Assembly: GCF_024584805.1 (NCBI RefSeq)
Contig: NZ_CP075715.1
Location: forward strand, 5,014,526-5,078,525
From: Streptomyces sp. FIT100
GTDB taxonomy: Bacteria; Actinomycetota; Actinomycetes; Streptomycetales; Streptomycetaceae
Direction of reading: 5' to 3'
DNA: 64,000 nucleotides
The notes below the pieces were generated by a model. The model saw nothing but the letters and a program-made list of their open reading frames with translations. It was not told where the DNA came from and made no database searches. Below are positions 19,101 through 25,218 of this stretch, piece by piece. Numbering within the stretch: position 1 is the stretch's first letter; every line of letters starts with the position of its first letter. The translations under genes were made by a program, and so were the position numbers.

Positions 19101-20266
19101 GGTACAGCAGCTGTGGCTTGGGCGAAGCCTGGGATGCCACGACCGACTGGGTCGTGGAAAACAAGGCGACTATCGCCCAGGTAGTCACCGAAGTCGTGGT
19201 CGGCGGACTCTGTATTGGCGCGGCGGCCGGAGCCGGGCTTGCAACCGGAGGCGTTGGCTTCGCTGCCGCGGCTGGATGCGGTGCCCTTGCGGGAGCAGCA
19301 GGTGCAGCCGTAGGAAATGCGTTCAACGAGAACGCTGACCACAGCACGGCCGGAATACTCAACGACATGGCCGAGGGGGCCATTTGGGGTGCTGCAGGGG
19401 CCGTACTGGGTGCCGGCCTCGGGAAGATCATTGCTAAGTGCCATAGCTTCCTGCCGGGAACAGGTGTCCTGCTCGCCGATGGCACGCACAAAGTCATTGA
19501 GGATGTCGAAGTTGGTGACATTGTCGTCACGACAGACACGGAGACCGGTGAAACCACGCAGAAGAAGGTCGCTGAGACGATCACTACGGAGTACGACAAG
19601 GACTTCACAGAGATCGTCATATCCGTAGACGGCAAGGACTCCAGCATCGTAGCTACGGACACCCACCCGTTCTGGGTGCCCGATCTCAAGGAATGGGTGA
19701 AGGCTGGTGACCTCCGAGTCGGGCAGCTGCTTCGCACCAGCGCCGGGACCCACGTACAGATCACCGAAGTCAGCCACTACACCAAGCACCAGCGCACGCA
19801 CGACCTCACCATCGCCGACATCCACGCGTACTATGTGCTGGCGGGGGACACGCCGGTCCTCGTTCACAACTGTGGCGACGCTGAACTTCAGAGTGAGCTG
19901 ACCCAGCTCGGTAAAGCTCGGATCGAAGAGGTCAAGGCCAGCCTTTCTGAAGGTGAAATCCTGCCGGGCGCGTTCAGCGTAGGGCGTGACCGAACCACCG
20001 GAATAACTTACTACGGTGAGAGCGGACCGGCCACTGGGCATCACAGTGGTGTGACCTCCCGGCTGCCTAGAGAATCCCAGCTTCCCAACGGTCGCCCGCC
20101 AGGCGTGTGCGCAGAAGCACGCATGTGCACTAACGCCCTGAATGGTGGAGCGTCGTTGGGGAACCTAGATATCATCACCCTCAACCAAAAGGGAAAGAAG
20201 TTCAAAATGTGCCCCAACTGTCAAGTATGGGTGCCGGACGCGGTCAGGAGTGTGCTCACCGGATGA
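13136..20266 (+). CDS. RHS/YD-repeat polymorphic toxin with Hint and YwqJ-like deaminase tip
   Basis: A 2376-residue exported RHS protein. A signal peptide (about 43-67, VAAIVGFSLLAGLLS to AMAA) is followed by a long N-terminal beta region. YD repeats span about 850-1850 (for example YDALGRVTKVWLPG, YDLFGRTTTTADPDKGSS, YDVLGRKTGLWDG). The RHS core (HIGAREYDPSIGQFISVDP to DPTGL, about 1880-1922) precedes a Gly/Ala-rich hydrophobic segment (about 2020-2100). A Hint autoprocessing domain runs from Cys2102 to the junction VLVHNC (Cys2246). The last 130 residues are the toxin tip: CAE at 2325-2327 and CPNC at 2359-2362 give the zinc ligands and catalytic Glu of a deaminase fold, closest in pattern to YwqJ-type toxins. 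The target nucleotide or nucleic acid is unknown. GTG start at 13136; its ribosome site is atypically close. It overlaps the immunity gene by 4 nt. Confidence 0.88.
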   Translation: MAASHRTAATRTPRRHPRRTPPSPRLHSRAETTLYRRSRGKTAARRVAAIVGFSLLAGLLSPTAMAAEPEPLGLSQPKAPRADKVVPFTGKTDKKRAEAMRKGAANGRKDAARARADQSREVTWPKAGSATLTLPPTGTASAAPGALPVSLTRPAAVKGAAAPKASSTLMVDVLDQKRVSELGVKGVVLTATAPAAGGSAQLGINYKSFASAYGGDWAGRLQLVRLPDCALTDPAAAKCRARTPLEFTNQRQAERMDARLEFKPTVSSRTASSSGAGATAAVQTMVLALAAGDQSASGDYKATPLSSSSSWEAGGSSGSFTWSYPLRVPPSAAGPRPDLGISYDSGTVDGRTASTNNQGSLIGEGFDITSSYIERKYGTCDDDGQADKFDLCWKYDNASLVLNGKSTELVKDDTSGKWRLKNDDASTVERSTGADNGDDDGEHWTVTTGNGTQYVFGLNKLDGAGADDRTKSVWTVPVFGDDSGEPGYADGTTFSGRAKEQAWRWNLDYVVDTHGNAMSYWYEAETNNYDQLGDDTTGTPYTRGGYLKEIRYGQRAGALFSGAPAASNKVVFSYAERCIATGTGCDELIEDSRDNWPDVPFDAVCKDGDKCTGNAGPTFFTRKRMTAVTTYAWDALAATPAFVAVDAWALSQTYLDPGDTGDSTDQSLWLDSIRHTGKRGTAITLDPVTFDHVFLANRVDNSTDGILPLYKPRLYTVTSETGAQTIVNYLPADCTAGETMPKVDENTRRCYPVHWNPNGSTEAVLDWFHKYPVHTVDTTDPKGGSEAVQHIYSYSGGGAWHYNEDPFVKEKERTWSTWRGFQQVSHLTGAPGKTQSKTVTVYLRGMNGDRVLGTDGKTPHPTNRKSVTVTGIKAPAVTDADYYAGFTRESVTYNGATGPEIGGAVNDPWAKRTATQHKSYADIEAHFVRTNGTHARTSITTSLPARDRIRSTVTTFDDYGMAATVEDRGDDGITGDEKCTRTWYARNDALGINSLVSRTRTVTKPCATADSTLDLPSDAGRAGDVISDTATAYDTTTTTWSASQVPTKGEARWAGRVKAYGTDDQPQWQKAATTTYDDLGRVLTVKDTNDSTTATTTYLPADAGPLTSTTVANAKGHTSTTLVDFATGAARKATDPNGEITESEYDALGRVTKVWLPGQSTSINEPPNYVYAYSVTASDLPWVSTGTLRGSGAGYNTTYQIYDSQLRPRQTQSPSPMGGSVISQTLYDGRGLAVSAQADIWAESTEPSGSIVETASGQAPVQTDSIHDGAARAVQATTKHYNVVRWTTETSYTGDTVTSTAPAGGQATAVVTNALGQTTERREYGGPQPIGTDYTTTAYTYTPAGQQATVTGPDNAKWTYGYDLFGRTTTTADPDKGSSTTEYNELDQAVAATDARGKKLVSEYDVLGRKTGLWDGTKTDATKLAAWTFDTLEKGQQDTAVRYDGGVAGKAYTSKVTKYDNQYRVTAGSLTLPDSEPLVTAGVPKTLAFTTAYNPDGTVKQTGSPAAAGLPSEIVSNTYGTLGQQQTAKGTTGYLQSAVYSPLGDLRQITLGTDSTSTANKAQVNYDYEAGTRRLTRSYVTDTVHSYMLQELKFTQDDAGNVTSIFDATTQGGASKPDYQCFTYDGHRRVTEAWTPKTADCAASGRTVTNLDGAAPYWTSYTYTASGQRKTETQHTGSGSQATTYNYGTPDNQPHPLASTTGAKAATYTYDKTGNTTSRPGTQAQQTLTWNSEGKLVGTSEPAAGGKPATGTSYLYGADGELLIRRNTTADGDTVLYLGGTEVRLTTKGTAKTLSGTRYYTAAGQTIAVRTATVGVTGTKLNFLAGDHHGTSSLAIDATTLAPTKRYTAPFGAPRGTAAAWPDDKAFLGKPADTTTGLTHIGAREYDPSIGQFISVDPLLSLDQHQSLNGYSYANQHPATAADPTGLKEDDGSGGRGPTFYEDAQWGTCPPGSSCGTGVSSDPGGGGEDGGGTASGGDGGGASDENCAWYSSCGLGEAWDATTDWVVENKATIAQVVTEVVVGGLCIGAAAGAGLATGGVGFAAAAGCGALAGAAGAAVGNAFNENADHSTAGILNDMAEGAIWGAAGAVLGAGLGKIIAKCHSFLPGTGVLLADGTHKVIEDVEVGDIVVTTDTETGETTQKKVAETITTEYDKDFTEIVISVDGKDSSIVATDTHPFWVPDLKEWVKAGDLRVGQLLRTSAGTHVQITEVSHYTKHQRTHDLTIADIHAYYVLAGDTPVLVHNCGDAELQSELTQLGKARIEEVKASLSEGEILPGAFSVGRDRTTGITYYGESGPATGHHSGVTSRLPRESQLPNGRPPGVCAEARMCTNALNGGASLGNLDIITLNQKGKKFKMCPNCQVWVPDAVRSVLTG

Positions 20267-20715
20267 GCGGATACGATGACGCTTCCCGGCGACAGAGATT
20301 GCGTGACGCCTTCCCCGGCGCAACCCGAGTAGACGTTGGGTCAGCTTCTATCGATCATGTGTCCAGGCTCTACGAAGTGGCTGGTTATGGCGTAGGGGTA
20401 GAATTGCGCGGATTTCTCGAAGAGTATCGAGAGCTCTCCGTTTCGTGGATGTATCGCGAGATGGAGGTTGGTGTGCAAATTGACGCAGAAGAAGCCCTTT
20501 CTTTCTATCCCGGCAACATCCGCATATTTTCTCAGAGAGTGGGGCGTCCTCTGGTCCCCGTTGGCTCCGCGTTCGCGACCGAAGAAGTGGTGCTGATCGC
20601 GAGCGATGGAGACGTATTTCTCGCTGGAGATGCCGGAATGCAGTACGTTGGGAACGGATTTATGCAGTCTATGCAGGCTCTGATTTCTGGAACTTGGGAC
20701 AAGACCTTCTTCTGA
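20263..20715 (+). CDS. SUKH-3-type immunity protein
   Basis: The ATG lies in the ATGA overlap with the toxin stop, giving a 150-residue cytoplasmic protein; an open frame further upstream lies inside the toxin. The sequence runs through TRVDVGSASIDHVSRLYEVA, ELRGFLEEYRELSVSWMY, FYPGNIRIFSQRVGRPLVPV and EEVVLIASDGDVFLAGDAG. This is the pattern of SUKH-superfamily (SUKH-3) immunity proteins, which bind and neutralise cognate toxins, often deaminases. Codon usage is visibly more AT-rich at third positions than in the backbone genes, pointing to horizontal acquisition with the toxin tip. A hairpin terminator follows at 20851. Confidence 0.8.
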   Translation: MSGYDDASRRQRLRDAFPGATRVDVGSASIDHVSRLYEVAGYGVGVELRGFLEEYRELSVSWMYREMEVGVQIDAEEALSFYPGNIRIFSQRVGRPLVPVGSAFATEEVVLIASDGDVFLAGDAGMQYVGNGFMQSMQALISGTWDKTFF

Positions 20716-20850
20716 AGGGCGTAGTCTCAATCCTGCATGAGGGTGCGACGGTTTGAAGGTCTGCCGGAATTGACCCTCACGCTGAAGCAAGCCGCCGATT
20801 ATTGCCGTGGTGTTGCGTCAGCCGCCTGATGCTGAACAGGAATGGAAAGC

Positions 20851-20883
20851 GAGCGGCCCCACCGGTTTCTGGTGGGGCCGCTC
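20851..20883. terminator. Terminator downstream of the immunity gene
   Basis: A perfect 13-bp stem (GAGCGGCCCCACC, loop ggtttct, GGTGGGGCCGCTC) lies 135 nt after the immunity stop codon. It falls inside the recombined region that precedes the orphan toxin fragment. Confidence 0.65.
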
Positions 20884-21070
20884 GTCTGTGCTGGGGGCGT
20901 CTGTCGGGACTGCGCCGGTACTCGTTCACAACTGCGGTACCACTCCGCCCGTCGAAGGTCGCTGTGTCAACCAGGTTGATTTCTGGGACCATGAGGATGG
21001 TCAAGTGCAATTTGCGGCGACCGGATTTCTTGACTTCCTGGCGCATGAGGGACTGCGCGTAGGGAGATAG
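20884..21070 (+). pseudogene. Orphan toxin-tip fragment with Hint junction
   Basis: In frame +3 this stretch reads GTAPVLVHNC followed by 44 residues (GTTPPVEGRCVNQVDFWD, then EDGQVQFAATGFLDFLAHEGLRVGR) and a stop at 21068-21070. VLVHNC is the Hint-toxin junction found at Cys2246 of the full-length RHS toxin upstream. The Hint domain itself and any start codon are missing. The tail may be fused to the end of an old immunity or toxin gene. This is the expected footprint of a displaced toxin cassette behind an RHS gene. Confidence 0.55.
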
Positions 21071-21112
21071 GCCACCAAGGCCCCAGCGCGTTCAGCAGCG
21101 GCACCAGCAGCC

Positions 21113-22386
21113 CTCCGCCGAATTCACGGCGGGGGCTGCTGGGCTGTTTGACGGCAACGCTGACGGCGACGTCAGCGGACGACAGTTGCGGTGGGTGGGT
21201 CGTCAGGTCGTCATCGGTGGGGCTGAGGGCGTCGCCGAGGATGGCGATGGCTTGGCGTTGGAGACGGAGGCGTACGTGGGCGTAGACGCCGGCGGTGACG
21301 CCGATGTGAGGAGCAGAGTGGCCGTCGAGTGTCGGGAGGTCGTGGAAACGGATGGTCCGGAGCTGCGCGCCGTGGAGGAGTCGGCGCAAGCGGCGGGTGA
21401 GGTTGGTGGGGTCGAGCGGTCTATCGGTGGGGGTGGTGAAGACGAGCCCGTTGTCCGTCCAGCTCGTTCCGGCCGCCTGACGCTCTTCCTGCTGTCGTTC
21501 CTGGTGGATCTTGAGGGAGCTGATGCAATCGGTGGGGAGGGCGATGCGGCGTTCGGAAGTGAGCGTCTTGGTGTGCAGGACGGTCAGGCCCTGGGTGCGG
21601 GAGCGCTGGAGGGAGCGGTGGATGGTGGCGGTGCCGCCGTCCAGATCGAGATCTTCCCAGTGGAGGCCGGGGAGTTCGCCCTTGCGGAGTCCGGTGCGCA
21701 GGGCGAGTTCGTACAGGGCGTGCAGACGATCGTTGGCGGCCGCCTGGAGGAACTGTCGGGCCTCGGTGGTGGTGAGGGGCTGGAAGCGTCTGGGGCGGGG
21801 TGTGGTCATCTTGACGTTACGGGCGACGTTGCGTGGGAGTTCGTCCTCGCGGACGGCGTGTTCCAGGCGGACTTGAGGACCGCGTGGACGTAGGTCACGG
21901 TCAGCGGTGAGAGACGCTCTTCGCAGCACTGGCCGATGGCGCAGCAGGATCGCCGGTTCGTGTCCCGTTCCTGGGTGCAGCACTGGCAGGTGGTGCGGAG
22001 TCTGTCGAGGAAGGTACGGACGTCGCGGGAGGGGAGCCGGCGAGCTTCTTGACACCGAGGCCGGGGACGAGGTGGAGGCGGGCGCAGGCGGCGTAGCAGG
22101 TGTGGGTGTTCTCGCGGAGATGGTGGACGGCGACGTTCTCCAGCCAGTACGTCAGGTATGCGCTGACGCTGCCCTGCGCGGACGGAAGGGGAACGTCCCG
22201 GTGCTGGAGACGATCTTCTCGGTGAGTTGGCCAAGGCCTCCTTGCGAGTGGTGCCGTAAACACGGACGCGCTAGCGGGTGTTGCCCGAGTCGAGGACGTA
22301 TCCGGCGGCTTCCCAACGGCCGTCCTTGCGCTGGTAGATGGTGCCCTCGCCGTTGGCACGGGCCTTCTTGCGCTTGGGGCCGGTCA
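21113..22386 (-). pseudogene. Decayed tyrosine recombinase (integrative-element integrase)
   Basis: An ATG at 22386 opens MTGPKRKKARANGEGTIYQ (typical of AICE/phage integrases) but meets a TAG after about 37 codons. Further pieces lie in different frames: VSAYLTYWLENVAVHHLREN (SAM-like domain), SPLTVTYVHAVLKSA, and a long catalytic part with RTGLRKGELPGLHWEDLDL (first catalytic Arg). The segment after RFHDL jumps directly to GHSAPHIGVTAGVYAHVRL, so the HxxR block and about 20 residues are deleted. A nonsense codon, at least two frameshifts and an internal deletion make it non-functional. No tRNA or att repeat was found nearby; no partner excisionase or replication gene remains. Confidence 0.8.
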
Positions 22387-22419
22387 TCGGGCGGCCTCTT
22401 CCAGGCGGCGCTGGACGTG

Positions 22420-22840
22420 CCTTTCCGGTACGCCTCGCGGGAGAAGTCCGCGGTGGCGGCCTGGGCGGGGGAGTGGGTGTAGATCGCCGAGAGGTACTGG
22501 GTGCCGACGTTGTTGCCCTGGCGGAAGCCCTGGGTGGGATGGTGGGACTCCCAGACGACCTTCAGGAACTCCTCGTAGGAGACGACCGCGGGTCGAAGAC
22601 GACGCGGACGGCCTCCGTGCGGCCGGTCTGGCGGGAGCAGACTTCGTCGTAGGTGGCGTTCGGGATGATGCCGCCCTGGTAGCCGACCAGGGTTGCCCAG
22701 ACGCCAGGGGTCTGCCCGAACTTGCGCTCGGCGCCCGAGAAGCATTCCAGGCCGAAGTCGGCCGTCTCCGGGCTCGTTTGGCGGCCGCCGAGGGCCTGCT
22801 CGGGGGTGGGGAGTTCGGGGAGGCGGCGTGACAGGAACAT
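22420..22840 (-). pseudogene. Truncated, active-site-mutated msrA pseudogene
   Basis: The ATG at 22840 opens MFLSRRLPELPTPEQALGGR, then MsrA sequence: ADFGLECFSGAERKF, VWATLVGYQGG, IPNATYDEVCS and TEAVRVVFDP. A frameshift follows, and the next frame continues VSYEEFLKVVWESHHPTQGF, GNNVGTQYLSAIYTHS and SREAYRKG. The catalytic block GCFWG reads ECFSG, a stretch of about 25 residues before it is missing relative to usual MsrA, and the C-terminal third is lost where the integrase remnant begins. From memory, this resembles the S. coelicolor SCO4956-type MsrA, so it is probably the ancestral copy of the locus; the intact gene at 154-666 is a different subtype. Confidence 0.8.
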
Positions 22841-22927
22841 GCGGTGCTCCCCGGCGTGAGGGTGCGTACGCAGGAACGTACGGACCCGGCCGGGTCTCCG
22901 TGCGCGACAGCAGCCTGTCCCGCCGCG

Positions 22928-24004
22928 TCAGCCCGCCTTGCGGACGGTCAGCTCGCGTGCCGCCACGTACTTCTCGACCGGGTCCGGGAAGTAGAACCAC
23001 GGGAACGCCCCCGCGTAGCCGTCCACGACGCGGAACTGCTGCAGCGCCTCCGGGTAGCGCTTGAGCCGTACCAGGTACCAGGTGAGCAGCAGGCGCACCT
23101 CACGCAGTCGCGGGTGGTCCGGGTCGGCCGTCGCTACGTCGGCCGCCAGGGCGTCGACGAGGGTGGACACCTCCGGTGTGTTGAAGCCGCGTGAGGTGTG
23201 GCCGAAAGCCTCGTGCTCGTAGTAACAGATCAGCGGGAAGGCGTGGAAGAGGCTGCCGAGCGGCGCGGACGCGGCCGCGTGTGCCGCGAAGTCGGTGGCC
23301 AGTTGCACCGAGCCGCGCCACTTCTGGCACCAGTACTGGAGAGCGTGGTAGTGGGCCTCGTAGTGGTACGGGGCGCGGGCGGTGATACGGGCGAAGAGCG
23401 CACGCATCTCGTCGTGCGGACGGCCGAGGGCGATCCCGACCCAGATGTCGATGATCGCGGGCGTCGGGTCGTCGTCCGGGGCCGACTCGGCGGCCCGTGC
23501 CACGTCGGCGCGGGCCTGGAACATCAGCCGGTGGAAGCCGTCGAACTGCTCCTGGGTGGTGTCCTTGGCCCGCGCGGCGCCGCGGACCTGTCCGGCGAGG
23601 GTGACGGTGCTCTCGGCGCGTACGGCGGCGGCGTCCGGGTCGTCCGGGCGCGCCTTCTCCCAGGTCAGGAGCCAGGGGTCCTCGTCGGCGGCGACGCGGC
23701 CCAGCGCGGCGACGTACTGGGAGCGGCGCTGCCAGTCCTTGCCCGTGGCGGCGAGGAGCGCGGCGGCCGGTTCCCAGCCGCCCGTGCGGGCCGTCTCCAG
23801 GGCGGTGGTGAGTTCGGGTGCGCGCGGGCCGGCGAGTTTGCCGTCGACCGCCTCCTTGGGCAGGAAGCCGAGTTCGACGGCGCGCGTGTCCGTGACCGGG
23901 TCGGCGGTCGCGGGCGCCGTGGCCCGGGAACCGGTGCCGCGGCGGTTCTTCACCCAGAAGTACACGGCGATGGCGATGACGATGAGCGGGAGCAGGCGGG
24001 GCAT
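22928..24004 (-). CDS. Membrane-anchored helical-repeat protein B (WCxKW family)
   Basis: Not a recognised family. The 358-residue product begins with one membrane helix (LLPLIVIAIAVYFWVKNRR, residues 4-22) and is otherwise predicted helical, resembling degenerate TPR-like repeats. It shares with the genes at 24082 and 28498 the signature HYHALQYWCQKWRGS (about residue 225), the segment DPDHPRLREVRLLLTWYLV and a C-terminal VDGYAGAFPW. The ATG at 24004 has GGAGGA 8 nt upstream. It is the last intact gene of a minus-strand operon M48 peptidase - paralogue A - paralogue B, 77 bp behind A. The invariant Trp-Cys-x-Lys-Trp suggests a binding or structural core. The anchoring suggests action at the membrane, topology N-out or N-in unresolved. 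Confidence 0.75.
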   Translation of the reverse strand: MPRLLPLIVIAIAVYFWVKNRRGTGSRATAPATADPVTDTRAVELGFLPKEAVDGKLAGPRAPELTTALETARTGGWEPAAALLAATGKDWQRRSQYVAALGRVAADEDPWLLTWEKARPDDPDAAAVRAESTVTLAGQVRGAARAKDTTQEQFDGFHRLMFQARADVARAAESAPDDDPTPAIIDIWVGIALGRPHDEMRALFARITARAPYHYEAHYHALQYWCQKWRGSVQLATDFAAHAAASAPLGSLFHAFPLICYYEHEAFGHTSRGFNTPEVSTLVDALAADVATADPDHPRLREVRLLLTWYLVRLKRYPEALQQFRVVDGYAGAFPWFYFPDPVEKYVAARELTVRKAG

Positions 24005-24081
24005 GGATCCGTCCTCCGGAGGACTGGGAAGGGACGAGCTGGTGGCGAGCGGGTCGGCGGGGGCGCGCGGGGCCGGCGATG

Positions 24082-25215
24082 TCAGTCGCTGGTCGCCGCC
24101 CCCGTCGTCCCCGCGGCCTCCGCCGCCCCCGCCACCGCGATGTCCCGCCGCCCGCAGTAGTACTCCGCCGCATCGCTGCGGTACCGCCACGGCAGCGCGC
24201 CGACGTAGCCGTCGACCAGCCGGAACTGCTCCACCGACGCCTCGTAGCGGTCCTGGAGCAGCAGGTAGTACGCCAGCAGGTGCCGCGCCTCCGCCAGACG
24301 CGGGTGGTCCGGGTCGGCCGCCGCCGTGTCGGCGAGGGCCGCGTCGACGATGGCGTGCATCTCGGGGGTGGTGTCCGCGGCCGTGTCGTCGGACTCGTCG
24401 TGCTCGTAGTGGGCGATGAGCGGGAGCACCTTCAGGAGACTGCCCAGGGGCGCCCCGGCCGCCGCGCGGGCGGCGAAGTCGCGGGCGAGCTTCTCCGAGC
24501 CGCGCCACTTGGCGCACCAGTACTGCATGGCCGAGTAGTGCGCCTCGTAGAGGTGCGGGGCGCGGGCGGTGAGCTCCGACCAGATGCGGTCCATGGCGGC
24601 GTGCGGGTAGCCGAGGCCGAGCGCGGTCCAGATCTCGCTGATGTACGGGGTCGGGTCGTCCGGGTTGAGCGCCGCCGCGCGGGCGTTCTCCTCGCGGGAG
24701 CGGGCCAGGGTGCGGTGGAAGCCGTCGAACTGCTCGCCCGCCGTGTACTGGGCGCGCTTCCCGCCGCGGATCCGCCATGCCAGGAACACGGTGCTGCGGG
24801 CGCGTACGACCGCCGCGTCCGGGTCGTCCGGGCGCGCGGCCTCCCAGGCGAGCAGCCAGGTGTCCTCCTCGGCGGCGTACTCGGCGAGGCGCCCGCACAC
24901 GAACGCCCGGAATGCCCAGTTCCGGCCGATCTCCTCCAGGAGGGCGGCGGCCGGTTTCCAGTCGCCCGTCCGGGCCGCGGAAACGGCGGCCGTGACCGCG
25001 GCCGGCTCCGGGGAGGCCAGCTTGGTGTTCTGCCGCTCGGGCGGCAGCAGCCCGAGGGCGGCCGCCGCTTCCGGCAGTTCGTACGATCCGTCGCCGTGCA
25101 TGCCCTCGCGCCAGCCTTCGACGACGGCGGGGACGATGACCTTCAGAAGCCAGATGCCGAGCGCCAGCAGCCCGAGCGCGATGGGGGTGAGGACCACCCA
25201 GAGAACGGTCGTCAC
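24082..25215 (-). CDS. Membrane-anchored helical-repeat protein A (WCxKW family)
   Basis: A 377-residue paralogue of the products at 22928 and 28498. The N-terminus has one long hydrophobic helix (VLWVVLTPIALGLLALGIWL). The soluble part carries HYSAMQYWCAKWRGS at about 240, GSLLKVLPLIAHYEHDES, DPDHPRLAEARHLLAYYLLL and VDGYVGALPW. Function unknown. It starts 3 bp after the stop of the M48 peptidase gene, so the two are translationally linked. It could be a substrate, chaperone or adaptor of that peptidase (inference). It ends in an Ala/Thr/Gly-rich tail. Confidence 0.75.
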   Translation of the reverse strand: MTTVLWVVLTPIALGLLALGIWLLKVIVPAVVEGWREGMHGDGSYELPEAAAALGLLPPERQNTKLASPEPAAVTAAVSAARTGDWKPAAALLEEIGRNWAFRAFVCGRLAEYAAEEDTWLLAWEAARPDDPDAAVVRARSTVFLAWRIRGGKRAQYTAGEQFDGFHRTLARSREENARAAALNPDDPTPYISEIWTALGLGYPHAAMDRIWSELTARAPHLYEAHYSAMQYWCAKWRGSEKLARDFAARAAAGAPLGSLLKVLPLIAHYEHDESDDTAADTTPEMHAIVDAALADTAAADPDHPRLAEARHLLAYYLLLQDRYEASVEQFRLVDGYVGALPWRYRSDAAEYYCGRRDIAVAGAAEAAGTTGAATSD

Positions 25216-25218
25216 GGA

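Noticed and set aside
20209..20262. Upstream start for the immunity protein
   Set aside because: It lies inside the toxin gene, has no conserved sequence, and the ATGA overlap at 20263 is the natural start.
154..22840. The whole 0-22.8 kb stretch as one intact integrative element
   Set aside because: No paired att repeats, tRNA target or replication/transfer genes were seen, and the integrase is broken.
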